DNA of 64,000 bases from Fannyhessea vaginae DSM 15829 (GCF_000159235.2 NZ_ACGK02000004.1:50132-114131); one strand, 5' to 3'; counted from the first letter of the stretch, positions 29,265-38,830 are shown. A program made the numbers and translations. The notes: a model not told the origin generated them from the letters alone.

Positions 29265-30596
29265 TTACTTAGACGCGTCAGTATCTGTTGGCAATTCAGG
29301 CGCAGGCGCTGGTTCTTGAGGTGCTATCACATGAAGTCGACAAATACGCTTGCGACGAACCGATTGTACACGAAATGTATAGCCCTCAACATGAAATACC
29401 GAACCTTGTTCGGGCAGACCATCGGCAATGTCGAGAATAAAGCCCGCGACCGTTTCAAAACCCTCGCCATCTTGTAGAGGCCAGCCTAGCTCGCGCGCAT
29501 CATCAACCGAAAATCTTCCGTCTACGATCCATTCATGATCGTTGATTTTGGTTAAATACTTATTATCGGGGTCAAACTCGTCTTCAATTTCGCCCACAAT
29601 CTCTTCGACAATGTCCTCAATGGTAATAACGCCTGCGGTACCACCATATTCATCTACCACGATTACCATTTGTTCGTGATTTTGGCGCATTTCCGAAAGA
29701 AGCGGAATAATGTCTTTGGTGTCGGGAACAAATTCGGCTTTGCGCAGATAACCAACTACAGGATTTCCCATGCAATGTTCACCAACACACGGCCCTATCA
29801 GGTCTTTGATGTGCGCAATACCTACAATTCTGTCAATATTTTCGTGATAAATGGGAATACGCGAATATCCCGTTTTTTGCATAACATCCAAAACCTCACC
29901 GAGCGTTGCGCTGTCCTCTAAAACCGTTAAATCAACACGAGGAATCATCACTTCGCGAGCAACGGTGTCTGCAAGATCAAAAATATCATGAATCATTGAC
30001 TTTTCTTCTTCGGACAGCTCGCCAGAATCTTTAACTAAATAGCGAATTTCGTCTTCTGAAGCGTCTTGCCTGTTTTCACTTTTGTGTATGCCAAAAGCGG
30101 CACAAACTGCCTGCGCACTTAAGGATGTAAGCAAAACAAGAGGTTTACTGATAGTTAAAAATGCAGCTATTGAGGACGACACACGCTTTGCGATCTCTTC
30201 GGGACGCGACAGGGCAATGCGCTTGGGAACCAGCTCGCCTATAACGATAGAAAAATACGAAACAATAACCGTAATAAGCGCGGTGGCCAGCATGTGCGAC
30301 AGGTGTGGGGGCATTTTTTGATCGATGAACAAAGTTGCAAGAGGTTCAGACAAACTCGTTGCCGCCAACGCAGAACTTAAAAACCCGAGCAGAGTAATTC
30401 CTACTTGAATAGCTGCTAAAAAATCAGCATCATTTTGTGTGATTAAAAGCACACGAGCAGCACGTTTGTCGCCCTCTTGCGCTTCGTGCTCAATAAGTAT
30501 GCGTTTAGCAGTAGAAAGTGCCATCTCGGCCATAGAAAAGTAACCATTTGCAATGGTTAAAAGAACCGTAACAACAATAGGCAGGATCGTATCCAT
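29265..30596 (-). CDS. CNNM/CBS-domain membrane protein (HlyC/CorC family)
   Basis: Integral membrane protein with a DUF21/CNNM domain (residues 1-185, four membrane segments), two CBS domains (about 200-325: [13 protein letters not shown] and [30 protein letters not shown]) and a C-terminal CorC/HlyC domain (345-430). Such proteins are linked to Mg2+ or Co2+ efflux; hemolysin is an old label. Start MDTILPIVV at 30596 fits the first membrane segment; an in-frame start at 30647 adds 17 polar residues. Confidence 0.88.
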   Translation of the reverse strand: MDTILPIVVTVLLTIANGYFSMAEMALSTAKRILIEHEAQEGDKRAARVLLITQNDADFLAAIQVGITLLGFLSSALAATSLSEPLATLFIDQKMPPHLSHMLATALITVIVSYFSIVIGELVPKRIALSRPEEIAKRVSSSIAAFLTISKPLVLLTSLSAQAVCAAFGIHKSENRQDASEDEIRYLVKDSGELSEEEKSMIHDIFDLADTVAREVMIPRVDLTVLEDSATLGEVLDVMQKTGYSRIPIYHENIDRIVGIAHIKDLIGPCVGEHCMGNPVVGYLRKAEFVPDTKDIIPLLSEMRQNHEQMVIVVDEYGGTAGVITIEDIVEEIVGEIEDEFDPDNKYLTKINDHEWIVDGRFSVDDARELGWPLQDGEGFETVAGFILDIADGLPEQGSVFHVEGYTFRVQSVRRKRICRLHVIAPQEPAPAPELPTDTDASK

Positions 30597-30743
30597 ACGA
30601 GCAAGCGCACCTCTTAGACTTGAAAGGGCAGTGCAAAACAGAGCCACAAACAGTTGGTAATCAACTGTGCATGACTAATCATACCCAAAATCACAAAGTG
30701 TTTTCGATACATCTTTGTACATCATACCATGAAACATGACAAA

Positions 30744-30778
30744 ACGGTTGCTCCTCTATGCGATAAGAGCAACCGTTG
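30744..30778 (-). terminator. Terminator hairpin after the EF-G-like gene
   Basis: AACGGTTGCTC (30744-30754) and GAGCAACCGTT (30768-30778) form an 11-bp perfect stem with a 13-base loop. Read on the minus strand it is followed by TTGTC after the final TT, a modest T stretch. It lies 103 bases after the stop of the EF-G-like gene and before the CNNM gene. Confidence 0.6.
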
Positions 30779-30880
30779 AAACGGGTACGCACTATTCATC
30801 GCGCACTATCGCTACATGCCGCTTGCTGCTAAACACAACGCAAACAGATGACACACGCGTACATGAACGCTGGGAAAGCT

Positions 30881-32953
30881 CTAACGACCTTCGCTCCTAC
30901 GACGCGCATACTCGTCGGCAAGTTTTTGTTGAATATCATGGGGTACCTGCTCATAACCCGAAACGGATAACTCGTACTCGCCTGTACCACGGGAAAGCGA
31001 GCGCAAACGCGTTGCATAGTCTACAACTTCGGCATAAGGAACTGTTGCCTCTATAGTGGTACTACCTTGATATCCTTGCGCACGACAAGCGTCCATGCCT
31101 TCCACGCGCCCACGAGATGCGCTGATATCGCCCATCACCGAGCCTGCGTAACTATCGGGAACCGTGATGCGCATGTGTGCCATTGGCTCAAGCAAAACAG
31201 CCTCTGCCTGTGAAACCGCTTTTTGAAACGCCAAACGCGCTGCTGTTTTGAACGCCATTTCGTTTGAGTCTACCGGATGATATGAACCTTCATATACGGC
31301 AACTTTAAGATCAATCATCGGATAACCAGCTAAAACGCCTTCGTGCAAACACTCTTGCACTCCTTTGTCAATAGCCGGTATAAAGCCGCGCGGAATATGA
31401 CCTCCTACTACCTCGTCTATAAACTCGTAGCCCTTATCTGGATTAGGCTCTACACGAAGCCAGCAATCACCATACTGACCAGCACCGCCCGTTTGCTTTT
31501 TGTACCTGCCCTGCGCAGATGCCACGCGGCGTATGGTTTCTCGATACGCAATACGCAACGCAACAACATGTGCATGCAAGCCCGTCCGCGCTTGCAAGCG
31601 ATCCAGCAGAACGGCAACTTGAGCCTCGCCAATAGCCGACACAATGGTTTGACCTGTTTCTTCGTCGCGATCAACATGCAAGGTAGGATCTGCGGCTGCG
31701 CTTTTTTCAATAAACGCAAAAATCTTGCCCTCACTGCCGCGCTCATCCGGTTCGATAGCAACGCGGTACAGCGAATTGGGGAACCTAAACGAAGCCGCCT
31801 CTACTTTACCTGTAGCAGAGAGAGTATCTCCTGTTTGAACATCTAATTTAGGAACAACGCACACATCGCCTGCTGCCACTTCTTTTACTTCGAGAAGCTC
31901 TTTTCCGCACATATGATACAGATGACCAAGACGCTCTTTTTTACGCGTGCGCGCGCATATAAGCTCGCAAGATGGTGCAATCGTTCCTGCAAGAACCTTT
32001 ACAAATGAAAGCCGGCCATTTTGTGCATCGTTGAGTGATTTAAAAACAAACGCAACAGGGCGTGTGTCATCAGGCGAAATATCAAGCTCTTCGCCGTTGA
32101 TAAGCGGAATCCGACCAAAATCGCTCATGCTTGGGAACCACTCGTCAATTGCATTGAGAAGTGACGTAACGCCTTCTTCGCGAACACAAGCACCAGCAAA
32201 TACAGGCACAAACGTACGCGCGACCAGAGCCTTACCCAAAAGATTTTCAAGCTCTTCTTGCGTAACGGCTTCGCCTTCAAGGTATTTCATCATAAGGTCG
32301 TCGTCGATTTCTACGACAAACTCTATGAGCTGCGCACGAGCGGCGTCAGCAGCAGCTTGATAGGCTTGTGGAATATCGTCTTCGTGGATAACGCCGTCTT
32401 TAAGTGAGCGTGCGCGCATGTGAATAACATCAATAATGCCCAAAAAGTTTTCGCCCGAACCCATAGGCATAGTTACGGGAACCAAACGATCGCCATAGAG
32501 CTCGCGGGCACGGTCAAGTGCTGTTTGCCAATCGGCATCCGAGCGATCCAAACGATTTATAAACAATGCCCGAGCAAGCGAGAGGTCTTGCGCAGCATAC
32601 CACAAACGCGTGGTAATAGCACCAGGACCCGATGAGGCGTCAATAACAAACACTGCTGTTTCTGCAGCGGAAAGCGCGCCGTACGCGTCGCCTACAAAAT
32701 CGGGGTAACACGGCGCGTCAAGGACGTTAATACAAGAGGAATGCCATGTAATGGGGGCAAGTGTGGTTGAAATCGAAAATCCGCGCGCGCCTTCTTCGCG
32801 GTCATAGTCAAGTGTTGGTTTTGTGCCAGCATGACCGCCCAAACGCGAAGTTTTTCCACTTAAATGGAGTGCTGCTTCGGCGAGCATGGTTTTACCGACT
32901 CCACCTTGTCCAACAAGTGCCAAGTTTTTTACCTGCGATATTTCTTGTACCAT
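30881..32953 (-). CDS. EF-G-like translational GTPase (second EF-G paralogue)
   Basis: 690-residue paralogue with all EF-G domains: GTPase (1-280), domain II (300-390) and EF-G III-V (400-685; QGRYKKQTGGAGQYGDC and GHIPRGFIPAIDKG are domain IV motifs). The GTPase motifs are altered: G1 is GQGGVGKT, G3 is DAPCYPDF where EF-G has DTPGHVDF, so the catalytic His is Tyr, and G4 is NRLD in place of NKxD. Such EF-G2-like proteins are widespread in Actinobacteria and their role, perhaps ribosome rescue or recycling, is not settled. MVQEISQ at 32953 has AGGAGG upstream. Confidence 0.87.
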   Translation of the reverse strand: MVQEISQVKNLALVGQGGVGKTMLAEAALHLSGKTSRLGGHAGTKPTLDYDREEGARGFSISTTLAPITWHSSCINVLDAPCYPDFVGDAYGALSAAETAVFVIDASSGPGAITTRLWYAAQDLSLARALFINRLDRSDADWQTALDRARELYGDRLVPVTMPMGSGENFLGIIDVIHMRARSLKDGVIHEDDIPQAYQAAADAARAQLIEFVVEIDDDLMMKYLEGEAVTQEELENLLGKALVARTFVPVFAGACVREEGVTSLLNAIDEWFPSMSDFGRIPLINGEELDISPDDTRPVAFVFKSLNDAQNGRLSFVKVLAGTIAPSCELICARTRKKERLGHLYHMCGKELLEVKEVAAGDVCVVPKLDVQTGDTLSATGKVEAASFRFPNSLYRVAIEPDERGSEGKIFAFIEKSAAADPTLHVDRDEETGQTIVSAIGEAQVAVLLDRLQARTGLHAHVVALRIAYRETIRRVASAQGRYKKQTGGAGQYGDCWLRVEPNPDKGYEFIDEVVGGHIPRGFIPAIDKGVQECLHEGVLAGYPMIDLKVAVYEGSYHPVDSNEMAFKTAARLAFQKAVSQAEAVLLEPMAHMRITVPDSYAGSVMGDISASRGRVEGMDACRAQGYQGSTTIEATVPYAEVVDYATRLRSLSRGTGEYELSVSGYEQVPHDIQQKLADEYARRRSEGR

Positions 32954-33424
32954 ACTTCCTCCTAGCAACATCTATTGGCGTTTGTGGTTGTGCATAAAAC
33001 GCGGAACAACACAGTTTTATCAAGCATGCGTAAGACCCAAACTTATATAAAACTGTCTTTTAGCATACGTAAATTGACAACAAGCAACAGCAACATATCG
33101 GGCAACGTCACAATATAGGGCATGAGCGTATAGAGCGTGATGAGCGGCTAAGAAAGAGCGTGCGTAAATGCTTGCGCAAAGATCGTTGTCCGCGGGTAAA
33201 CTTGTGGTGAATTTGAGCGCCGTTATGTGTTGGGAGTAGCTGTTATGTGCTGCCTGCAGAACTGCCCTTAGCCGCTATGCACTGTCCAAAGGTTCAAGAT
33301 GAATTTGGTGCAGACTTTTAAGCAACTCAAGCCGTCTTTTGAGCAAATTACGATACAATTTCATAGCAAGCGAGGTTTTTGATACTTCGTGGTACCTAAT
33401 CTGAACAGGACGGCTTAAAAACCC
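32954..33424. other. Divergent gene-free region between the EF-G-like gene and rlmD
   Basis: About 470 bases between divergent genes. It must contain promoters in both directions. TTGACA at 33074-33079 is a good -35 box but has no good -10 at 16-18 bases. Short imperfect repeats (GTTATGTG at about 33222 and 33240) are present. No small RNA or open frame was recognised. Confidence 0.4.
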
Positions 33425-35254
33425 ATGCAAAAACGCGCAAAAGCACATAAGAAAACAGCTGCATCATACGCTATACATCAAGGTGCGCAAGGCAAGAGGC
33501 AAGCGCGCCCAAAGCGTCCAGGCGCTGCTCGCAAAAACGCAAATAAACAGGTTGAGACGCGCAAAAGGGCATCCGCTACTCGCGCTCGCGACTATTGCGG
33601 TTGTGAGTGGCTGAATATCCCCTATTCCGAACAGCTTATGCGTAAAAATAAATACATGCGCGAGCTTTTTGAACCGCTCGTGACCCAGCAGGGCAAAAGC
33701 TGTGCAGATCTCTTGCGCTCAATTGTGCCTATGAAGTGCACAAAAGACAGAGCGCCTCACAATATGCCGCGCTGTTTTAGGCACAAGGTAGCAACACCCT
33801 TTGCTCCGCTTCCTGAGTCTTTTGCTTCGCGTGCTCCAAAATCAAACAGCAAGGTGCAAACTAACGCGCGCATGTCAGGTATTGCCTGCGGCTTTTTTGA
33901 ACCTGGAACTCACCATATTATCCCGTGTGATTTTTGCCCGTCAGAAGTACCGGGCGCACGCAAAATTCTCAATTTTATTGCAAAAGACGCAGCTCGTTTA
34001 AACATTAAAGCGTATAACGAAAATACACAAATTGGAATACTGCGCCACGCTATTTTGCGTTTTAGTAGAAGTTGCAACGAAATTATGCTTGTAATTGTTA
34101 CACGTACGCGAAATTTTGCACAAAAGAAGTTGCTGGTACAAGACATTTTATCGGCATATCCGCACATTACAACCGTTGTGCAAAACGTAAATCCAAAAAA
34201 TACTAATGCTATGCTTGGAAGCTACAATGTTGTGTTGTTTGGCTCGGGTAAAATACACGACAAGCTGCTGGGATGTACCTTTGAGATAGGTCCTGTAAGC
34301 TTTTTCCAAACCAATCCAGAACAAACCGAAATTTTGTATCAAACTGCAATTGACGGTATTAAACGCATCTGTAATACGGGCAAGAGCGACTGCGATACCT
34401 TGAGTTATGTGTCACACGGTGCGTCTATTGACAGCAAACGTTTAGATACATCTGGCTTAGAGCACGCACATGGAAAAGCGCAGCAGGTAACACCCGAACA
34501 AGCAGATAAACACACCATAAGGATTATGGACGCATATTGTGGATGCGGAACTATTGGCATTTGCGTGGCAAGCCAAATAAAAAACGCGGTCGTTATAGGA
34601 TTTGACCAGGTAGAAGATTCAATCGAGCGCGCAAAAAAGAACAGACGTCTTAATCACTTAAAAACACGTTGTGTTTACTCATGCGAAGATGCGACACGTT
34701 TTATGCAGGACTTTGCATATGCGAGCAATGGTGTGTCGCGCTTTGAGGCAATTATTATGGATCCACCACGTGCGGGGTCTACACCTGAATTTATAAAAGC
34801 AGCTGCATCTCTTCGGCCTAAGTGCATAGCCTATATTTCGTGTAACCCTCAGACGCAGGTTCGCGATTTAGCCGAATTCTATAGGTGCGGATACAGTGTT
34901 GAAAGCATTACGCCAGTTGACATGTTTCCGCATACGCCACATACAGAATCGGTATGTCTCTTAACCCGGCAAAATGTCAAAGAACATTTATATGTGGATG
35001 TTGATATGAAAGACCTGAAGCGTGAGAAACTACCGCCAAAGCCGGTATACAAGCAGATTCAGGCATACGTGCTTGAAAAGTACGGTCTGAAGGTGTCGCC
35101 ACTATATATCGCAACTTTGAAAAATGAACTAGGGCTTGAGAAACAATTCTCCTACGAAAAGGAAGGGATGGCTGCTAAAAATCGACCTCAATGCCCGAAG
35201 GAAAAGCACGATGTAATCATCAAGGCTTTTAAGCACTTCAAGTTGATTCCATAA
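33425..35254 (+). CDS. rlmD: 23S rRNA (uracil-5-)-methyltransferase RlmD/RumA type with mobile-element-type tail
   Basis: SAM-dependent m5U methyltransferase of rRNA. A basic N-terminal arm (1-55) replaces a TRAM domain; DYCGCEW near residue 57 and PCDFCP near 183 supply cluster cysteines. FFQTNPEQTE, DAYCGCGTIG (SAM loop), IMDPPRAG and SCNPQT with the catalytic Cys are all present. The normal enzyme ends near HTESVCLLTR (about residue 515); here about 90 more residues follow, including VYKQIQAYVLEKYGLKVS, NRPQCPKEK and AFKHFKLI. This tail is the type commonly found fused where mobile elements enter rumA, and base usage changes at the junction. The island starts here. Confidence 0.85.
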   Translation: MQKRAKAHKKTAASYAIHQGAQGKRQARPKRPGAARKNANKQVETRKRASATRARDYCGCEWLNIPYSEQLMRKNKYMRELFEPLVTQQGKSCADLLRSIVPMKCTKDRAPHNMPRCFRHKVATPFAPLPESFASRAPKSNSKVQTNARMSGIACGFFEPGTHHIIPCDFCPSEVPGARKILNFIAKDAARLNIKAYNENTQIGILRHAILRFSRSCNEIMLVIVTRTRNFAQKKLLVQDILSAYPHITTVVQNVNPKNTNAMLGSYNVVLFGSGKIHDKLLGCTFEIGPVSFFQTNPEQTEILYQTAIDGIKRICNTGKSDCDTLSYVSHGASIDSKRLDTSGLEHAHGKAQQVTPEQADKHTIRIMDAYCGCGTIGICVASQIKNAVVIGFDQVEDSIERAKKNRRLNHLKTRCVYSCEDATRFMQDFAYASNGVSRFEAIIMDPPRAGSTPEFIKAAASLRPKCIAYISCNPQTQVRDLAEFYRCGYSVESITPVDMFPHTPHTESVCLLTRQNVKEHLYVDVDMKDLKREKLPPKPVYKQIQAYVLEKYGLKVSPLYIATLKNELGLEKQFSYEKEGMAAKNRPQCPKEKHDVIIKAFKHFKLIP

Positions 35255-35295
35255 ATGACAGAACACAGCATGAGAAAGGAAACGGAGGAAAAGTA

Positions 35296-36354
35296 ATGAC
35301 TGATGAATCAGGTAAAAAGAAGCGAACGAAACTATGGGCGGTGATTGGCGTCATAGTGGCAATAGTGATTGGCGTCACAGCAGCAATAGCAGTCGGCTAC
35401 GGAGGTGCATATCTGTACTTCAACGCGCAAGCGGCGAAGGCCTATGGCGTTCCGCTAGTCGTAAATGCCAAGGGGCTTGACACAGATAGGGGCACAAAAA
35501 TCTCTGTCCACGCTACTGGAAAAGATTCCAAGGACAATGGTGTGGACAGCGTGTTCTACATAGGTTCAAGTTCTTCCAACATAGCGCTCAAGCCGGGCGA
35601 CTACAGCCTTGCGATTGAGGCATCGCCCATCGCAGAGGACGGCACCATTTACGACACCAAGGACGCGGTTACAAAGGTAAGTATAGCCAAGGACGGCAAG
35701 ACCGACGTTGAGAAGGAAATCACCATCGAGCCAATCCCTGCGGAAGAGGTGACAGACGAGCAAATTGAAGCTGCTTATAACGCAGCGAAGGACAGCGGAA
35801 TCGATGCATCCAAGCTTGACGATTTGAAGGAAAAGGCACAGAAGCGCAGGAATGCTGCCGTAGCGGCCAAGAAGGTGGAGGAAGAGAAGAAGGCAGCCGA
35901 GGAGAAAGCCGCTGAAGAACAAAAAGCTGCTGAGACCAAAGCGAGCAACAGTGGGCACTCGTTCATGACGGACTACTTCTATGTTGACGTACCATCCAGC
36001 TGGAAGTCCAGCGAGTGGAGCGTGAGGCAGGAGGACGACCATACGTGGATATTTAACCACCAGCCTGCCAACGACTACGGCGGAGGGGCGACCGTTTCGG
36101 TTGCAAAGAGCGACCCGTGGCCGAACAGCAATTCCACCAAGACGCTAGGCACAACGGGGACGGGGCTGAACGTATACTACACGGAAGCTGGCGCAGGGTT
36201 TTTTAACAAGACTGGTGCGACAATCGAACTGACGAAGATGTGGAACCCAGATGACCCAAACTCTGTCCGCGCTGACGGATTTACGAATTCCGATTATCAG
36301 AAGATAATGCGTGCTCGCGAGAGACTCAGGCAGGAACAGACGGGCAAGAAGTAA
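35296..36354 (+). CDS. Membrane-anchored protein with coiled coil, unknown function
   Basis: 352 residues, ATG at 35296 behind GGAGG. A basic N-terminus is followed by one membrane segment (about 13-43), an extracytoplasmic beta-rich domain (50-150), an Ala/Glu/Lys coiled coil (155-222) and a C-terminal domain (225-340) with many Trp and Tyr. Codon use is richer in G+C than the genes around it, suggesting it came from a different, higher-G+C relative. Its end is joined directly to a recombinase fragment in another frame, so it is island cargo. I do not recognise a function. Confidence 0.65.
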   Translation: MTDESGKKKRTKLWAVIGVIVAIVIGVTAAIAVGYGGAYLYFNAQAAKAYGVPLVVNAKGLDTDRGTKISVHATGKDSKDNGVDSVFYIGSSSSNIALKPGDYSLAIEASPIAEDGTIYDTKDAVTKVSIAKDGKTDVEKEITIEPIPAEEVTDEQIEAAYNAAKDSGIDASKLDDLKEKAQKRRNAAVAAKKVEEEKKAAEEKAAEEQKAAETKASNSGHSFMTDYFYVDVPSSWKSSEWSVRQEDDHTWIFNHQPANDYGGGATVSVAKSDPWPNSNSTKTLGTTGTGLNVYYTEAGAGFFNKTGATIELTKMWNPDDPNSVRADGFTNSDYQKIMRARERLRQEQTGKK

Positions 36355-36751
36355 GTTCTTTGAACCTAAGCTGGAACAGTCCATCAAGGAGACGACGTCT
36401 AAGCTCAAAAGTGTTCAGTTGGGGCAGGCATCGTCAGATGATGCCTTGGAGTATCTGGCTTATTTCGGGCAGGCACTGAAAGGCGTCCAGAACTACGCCA
36501 AAAAGCGCTTCTACGCCACGTTCATCGACCACATAGAAATTTACGAAAACGCCAATTGGAAGAACGGCGAGGACATTGTCAAGAAAATCCGCTTCAAAAT
36601 TCCGCTGTCATACGAAGGACAGCGAACTTTCGAGTTAACGCATCTTGAAGATGAAAATGGTAAGCCAACCCAGAAAGTCGTCGAGGCGGAAGACTTCCGG
36701 GTTAAGGAAAATACCGACGAGAGCGTTGTGTTGATGTCTAGGGCTGATTAG
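36348..36751 (+). pseudogene. C-terminal fragment of a large serine recombinase
   Basis: About 134 residues beginning in a different frame at the end of the previous gene. RFYATFIDHIEIYEN followed by a run of beta strands is the end of the large serine recombinases of integrative elements. The catalytic and zinc-ribbon domains are missing, so it cannot act. Its final residues, SVVLMSRAD, are the same as those encoded by the rumA-like tail at 38920-38958, which suggests the recombinase gene ran across an attachment site in a rumA gene. Confidence 0.6.
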
Positions 36752-36983
36752 GTGGGTGCAGATTTGCCCTTGTGTAGCAAGGCTTAGCGAGAGCTATCGT
36801 TAAAAGGTTTAATGCGAAGCGGCTTTAAGCTGGGTTCTCGCGGTTTTTGAGCGTGTTTTGGCTGTATGGGGAAAGATGTCAAAGCTCTAGGGTCGAGTGC
36901 ACAGGATGTTAACGTTAAAAGGTGCACCCACTTTGCACCCATCTTGTGAAGTGGGAAAATATAGCTCAAAAGGTAAAATGAAA
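36731..36983 (+). repeat. 253-bp direct repeat, copy 1
   Basis: Begins in the last codons of the recombinase fragment (TTGATGTCTAGGGCTGATTAG) and continues as non-coding sequence to 36983. It matches 38938-39190 over its whole 253-base length with scattered substitutions. Inside are CTATCGTTAAAAGGTTTA and, near the end, TTAACGTTAAAAGGTGCACCC and TTTGCACCC; GGTGGGTGCA near the start is an inverted partner of TGCACCCA. I read it as the 3' end of a donor rumA-like gene plus its downstream region, carried along by an inserting element. Confidence 0.75.
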
Positions 36984-37022
36984 CCTGATTATTAGTATGT
37001 GCACGAGGAGGTGTTTAAGGAA

Positions 37023-37202
37023 ATGGACAAGCTCGTTCGTTTTTGCCGTGAAGTAGCGACATTCGGCTTGACGGTTGCCTTAATCGCGATGCTGGTTGCC
37101 TTAATATGGGATGGCACATTTGCTATTAGAATTGGTTTTACCTCTTTTGTTATTGGTGTCACAGTGATCTCGCTTAAGACTGTCCTTCGAAAGACTGATT
37201 GA
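37023..37202 (+). CDS. Small two-helix membrane protein, unknown
   Basis: About 59 residues, MDKLVRFCREVATFGLT and on, with two membrane segments (about 13-31 and 34-52) and a basic end. AAGGA lies just before the ATG, and GGAGG a little further upstream. It stands between the first 253-bp repeat and the second recombinase fragment. No family recognised. Confidence 0.45.
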   Translation: MDKLVRFCREVATFGLTVALIAMLVALIWDGTFAIRIGFTSFVIGVTVISLKTVLRKTD

Positions 37203-37357
37203 ATTTTGTTTGGTTCAAGTCAATAGTTGAATATCTCACGTTGGGTGACTATTACTGATTTCTGTCAGTAATAGTCACTTCTTTTTATGAATCTTAAAGT
37301 CAGGCTCAATGTCCGTCCTGTTTAGCCGGTGATTAGTTAGGGTAATCGGATGAAGTA

Positions 37358-37743
37358 TTGGATACGTTGAAGAATAATATTAGAGAAATTATCGCGGGCA
37401 ATAACTTAAACGAGATTGAAACGGTTGATAAAAGAATTGCAGTTAAACAAGCGATACTACTAACCTTGCTTAAAGCTAAAAAAGACTACACGAAAACTGC
37501 CAACGAGATTGATGAACTGAAAGGTAAGAAACAGCAGCTTCTTATAGAAAAAGCAGGTCAAGCAGATGCTAAAAGACGAATCAGAGAAATGGAAGATTTT
37601 CTTAAAAAGTGAGAGTCACGATATTAGTGAATATGACGAGAAGCTGGTAAGAAAGTACATCAAGAAAATAAAAGTTTACGAGGACAGGTTCAGCGTAACT
37701 TTTAAATCAGAGATTAGTGTTGATGTTGAAAGGGCATCGTAAA
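37358..37743 (+). pseudogene. Second serine-recombinase C-terminal fragment, frameshifted
   Basis: The first part (37358-37612) is the Lys-rich coiled coil typical of large serine recombinases, ending RIREMEDFLKK. The end of the gene is in another frame: DISEYDEKLVRKYIKKIKVY and FSVTFKSEISVDVE, the standard C-terminus of TndX-type recombinases. The shift is explained by one extra A in a run of five A at 37604-37608. The N-terminal catalytic domain is absent. This belongs to a different recombinase from the fragment at 36348. Confidence 0.75.
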
Positions 37744-37782
37744 AGCCAAAAGACTGTGAGCGTTTGAAATGTTACAAAAGTC

Positions 37783-37814
37783 AGCCTAGGGGTAATCCTC
37801 TCTAGGCTGTTTTT
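37783..37814 (+). terminator. Rho-independent terminator after the recombinase fragment
   Basis: AGCCTAG (37783-37789) and CTAGGCT (37802-37808) form a perfect 7-bp stem followed by GTTTTTA. A second copy of the right half lies at 38774-38790, but there the left arm is replaced by a run of G, so only this copy can fold. Confidence 0.75.
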
Positions 37815-37855
37815 ATGCTCAAGAATCAAGCTATTAAGCCAATCTTAAACTTTTT
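37789..37855 (+). repeat. 67-bp direct repeat flanking the TauE/SafE gene, left copy
   Basis: From GGGGTAATCCTC to CTTAAACTTTTT. Its partner is 38763-38830, nearly identical with one extra T and one A/G change. The pair brackets the permease gene, whose stop codon (37845-37847) lies inside this copy. Confidence 0.8.
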
Positions 37856-38672
37856 CACGCTTATTCTTAGCTAAAATACCTGTTTTTAATATCATTCGTA
37901 AGCATGCACTGAACAAAAAAATACAAAACAATATATTGCATATAAAAGGTGAAATACTGGACGCAATTATTGCGCCTAATTTTACAGTAAATGTCGCAAA
38001 AATACCGATAATAATTCCTTCAGTAAAATGAGTATAATGGTAACGAGCATTAGCAATACTACCACTTATAGCTGTAGGAAGCGTGACAAGCAAAGCAGTT
38101 CCTCTTGCCATAAGGTCTCCCATGCCGAGCAAAAGTTGCACGCATGGCACTATAATTCCTCCGCCACCAACGCCTAAAATACCTGAAAAAATACCAGAAA
38201 AAACGCCTATAAATATAAGACATATAGCTTCTAAAAAACCAACATTAAAATCTACATTTCTTAACGGAATCCAAACTTGACTAGAACATATAACTAGTAA
38301 TACAAAAAGTGTAAAACACCAAGGAAATATTTTTTTAGGCAAAATATGTGAAAAATATACCCCAATTTGTGATCCGAAAACTGAACCTATTATTAGAAAA
38401 AATGCTGATAAAAATGACACTTTGCCGTCTAAACCGTAAACAATGCTTCCACAAAGCGACGTTATAATTATGGCAACAAGAGAAGTAGCAGTAGCATGAC
38501 GCTGATCAAATTTCATAAAAACAGTTAATGCAGGAACTATCACAATTCCCCCACCTACAGCGAACAATCCTGATAAAAAACCTGCTAATAGTCCAATGAA
38601 AACGATTAAAACAATATTATGGAAATTATATTTGGTTTTAAAAATATTTCTCAACATATATCTTTTCTTCAC
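37845..38672 (-). CDS. TauE/SafE (TSUP) family permease
   Basis: Membrane protein of 275 residues with about eight segments. The two halves each contain the TSUP glycine motif: GLFAVGGGIVIVP near residue 35 and GILGVGGGGIIVP near 165. Family members export sulfite, sulfonates or related organic anions; the substrate here is unknown. It is the only gene between the two 67-bp repeats, and the repeat supplies its last two sense codons and the stop. A G9 run lies about 86 bases upstream of the start. Confidence 0.85.
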   Translation of the reverse strand: MKKRYMLRNIFKTKYNFHNIVLIVFIGLLAGFLSGLFAVGGGIVIVPALTVFMKFDQRHATATSLVAIIITSLCGSIVYGLDGKVSFLSAFFLIIGSVFGSQIGVYFSHILPKKIFPWCFTLFVLLVICSSQVWIPLRNVDFNVGFLEAICLIFIGVFSGIFSGILGVGGGGIIVPCVQLLLGMGDLMARGTALLVTLPTAISGSIANARYHYTHFTEGIIIGIFATFTVKLGAIIASSISPFICNILFCIFLFSACLRMILKTGILAKNKREKV

Positions 38673-38762
38673 AAATTACCTCCTCGTACTTTATTCACTA
38701 CTTTTACTATATTACATGAAAAATAGAATATTATTTCTATACTAATACTTTGTCTTAGGGGG

Positions 38763-38830
38763 GGGGTAATCCTCTCTAGGCTGTTTTTTATGCTCAAAAA
38801 TCAAGCTATTAAGCCAATCTTAAACTTTTT
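38763..38830 (+). repeat. 67-bp direct repeat flanking the TauE/SafE gene, right copy
   Basis: Copy of 37789-37855, preceded by a homopolymer of nine G at 38758-38766 that replaces the left arm of the terminator hairpin. Its right end runs on into the hairpin repeat at 38790-38919. Confidence 0.8.

Noticed and set aside
35566..36060. 164-codon minus-strand ORF opposite the coiled-coil membrane protein
   Set aside because: Shadow frame of a clearly coding, GC-richer gene; no SD and no domain.
36784..36969. 61-codon minus-strand ORF, with a look-alike at 38991-39176
   Set aside because: The two copies sit in the 253-bp repeat and differ mostly by amino-acid-changing substitutions; no ribosome site. 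The similarity comes from the repeat, not from a protein.
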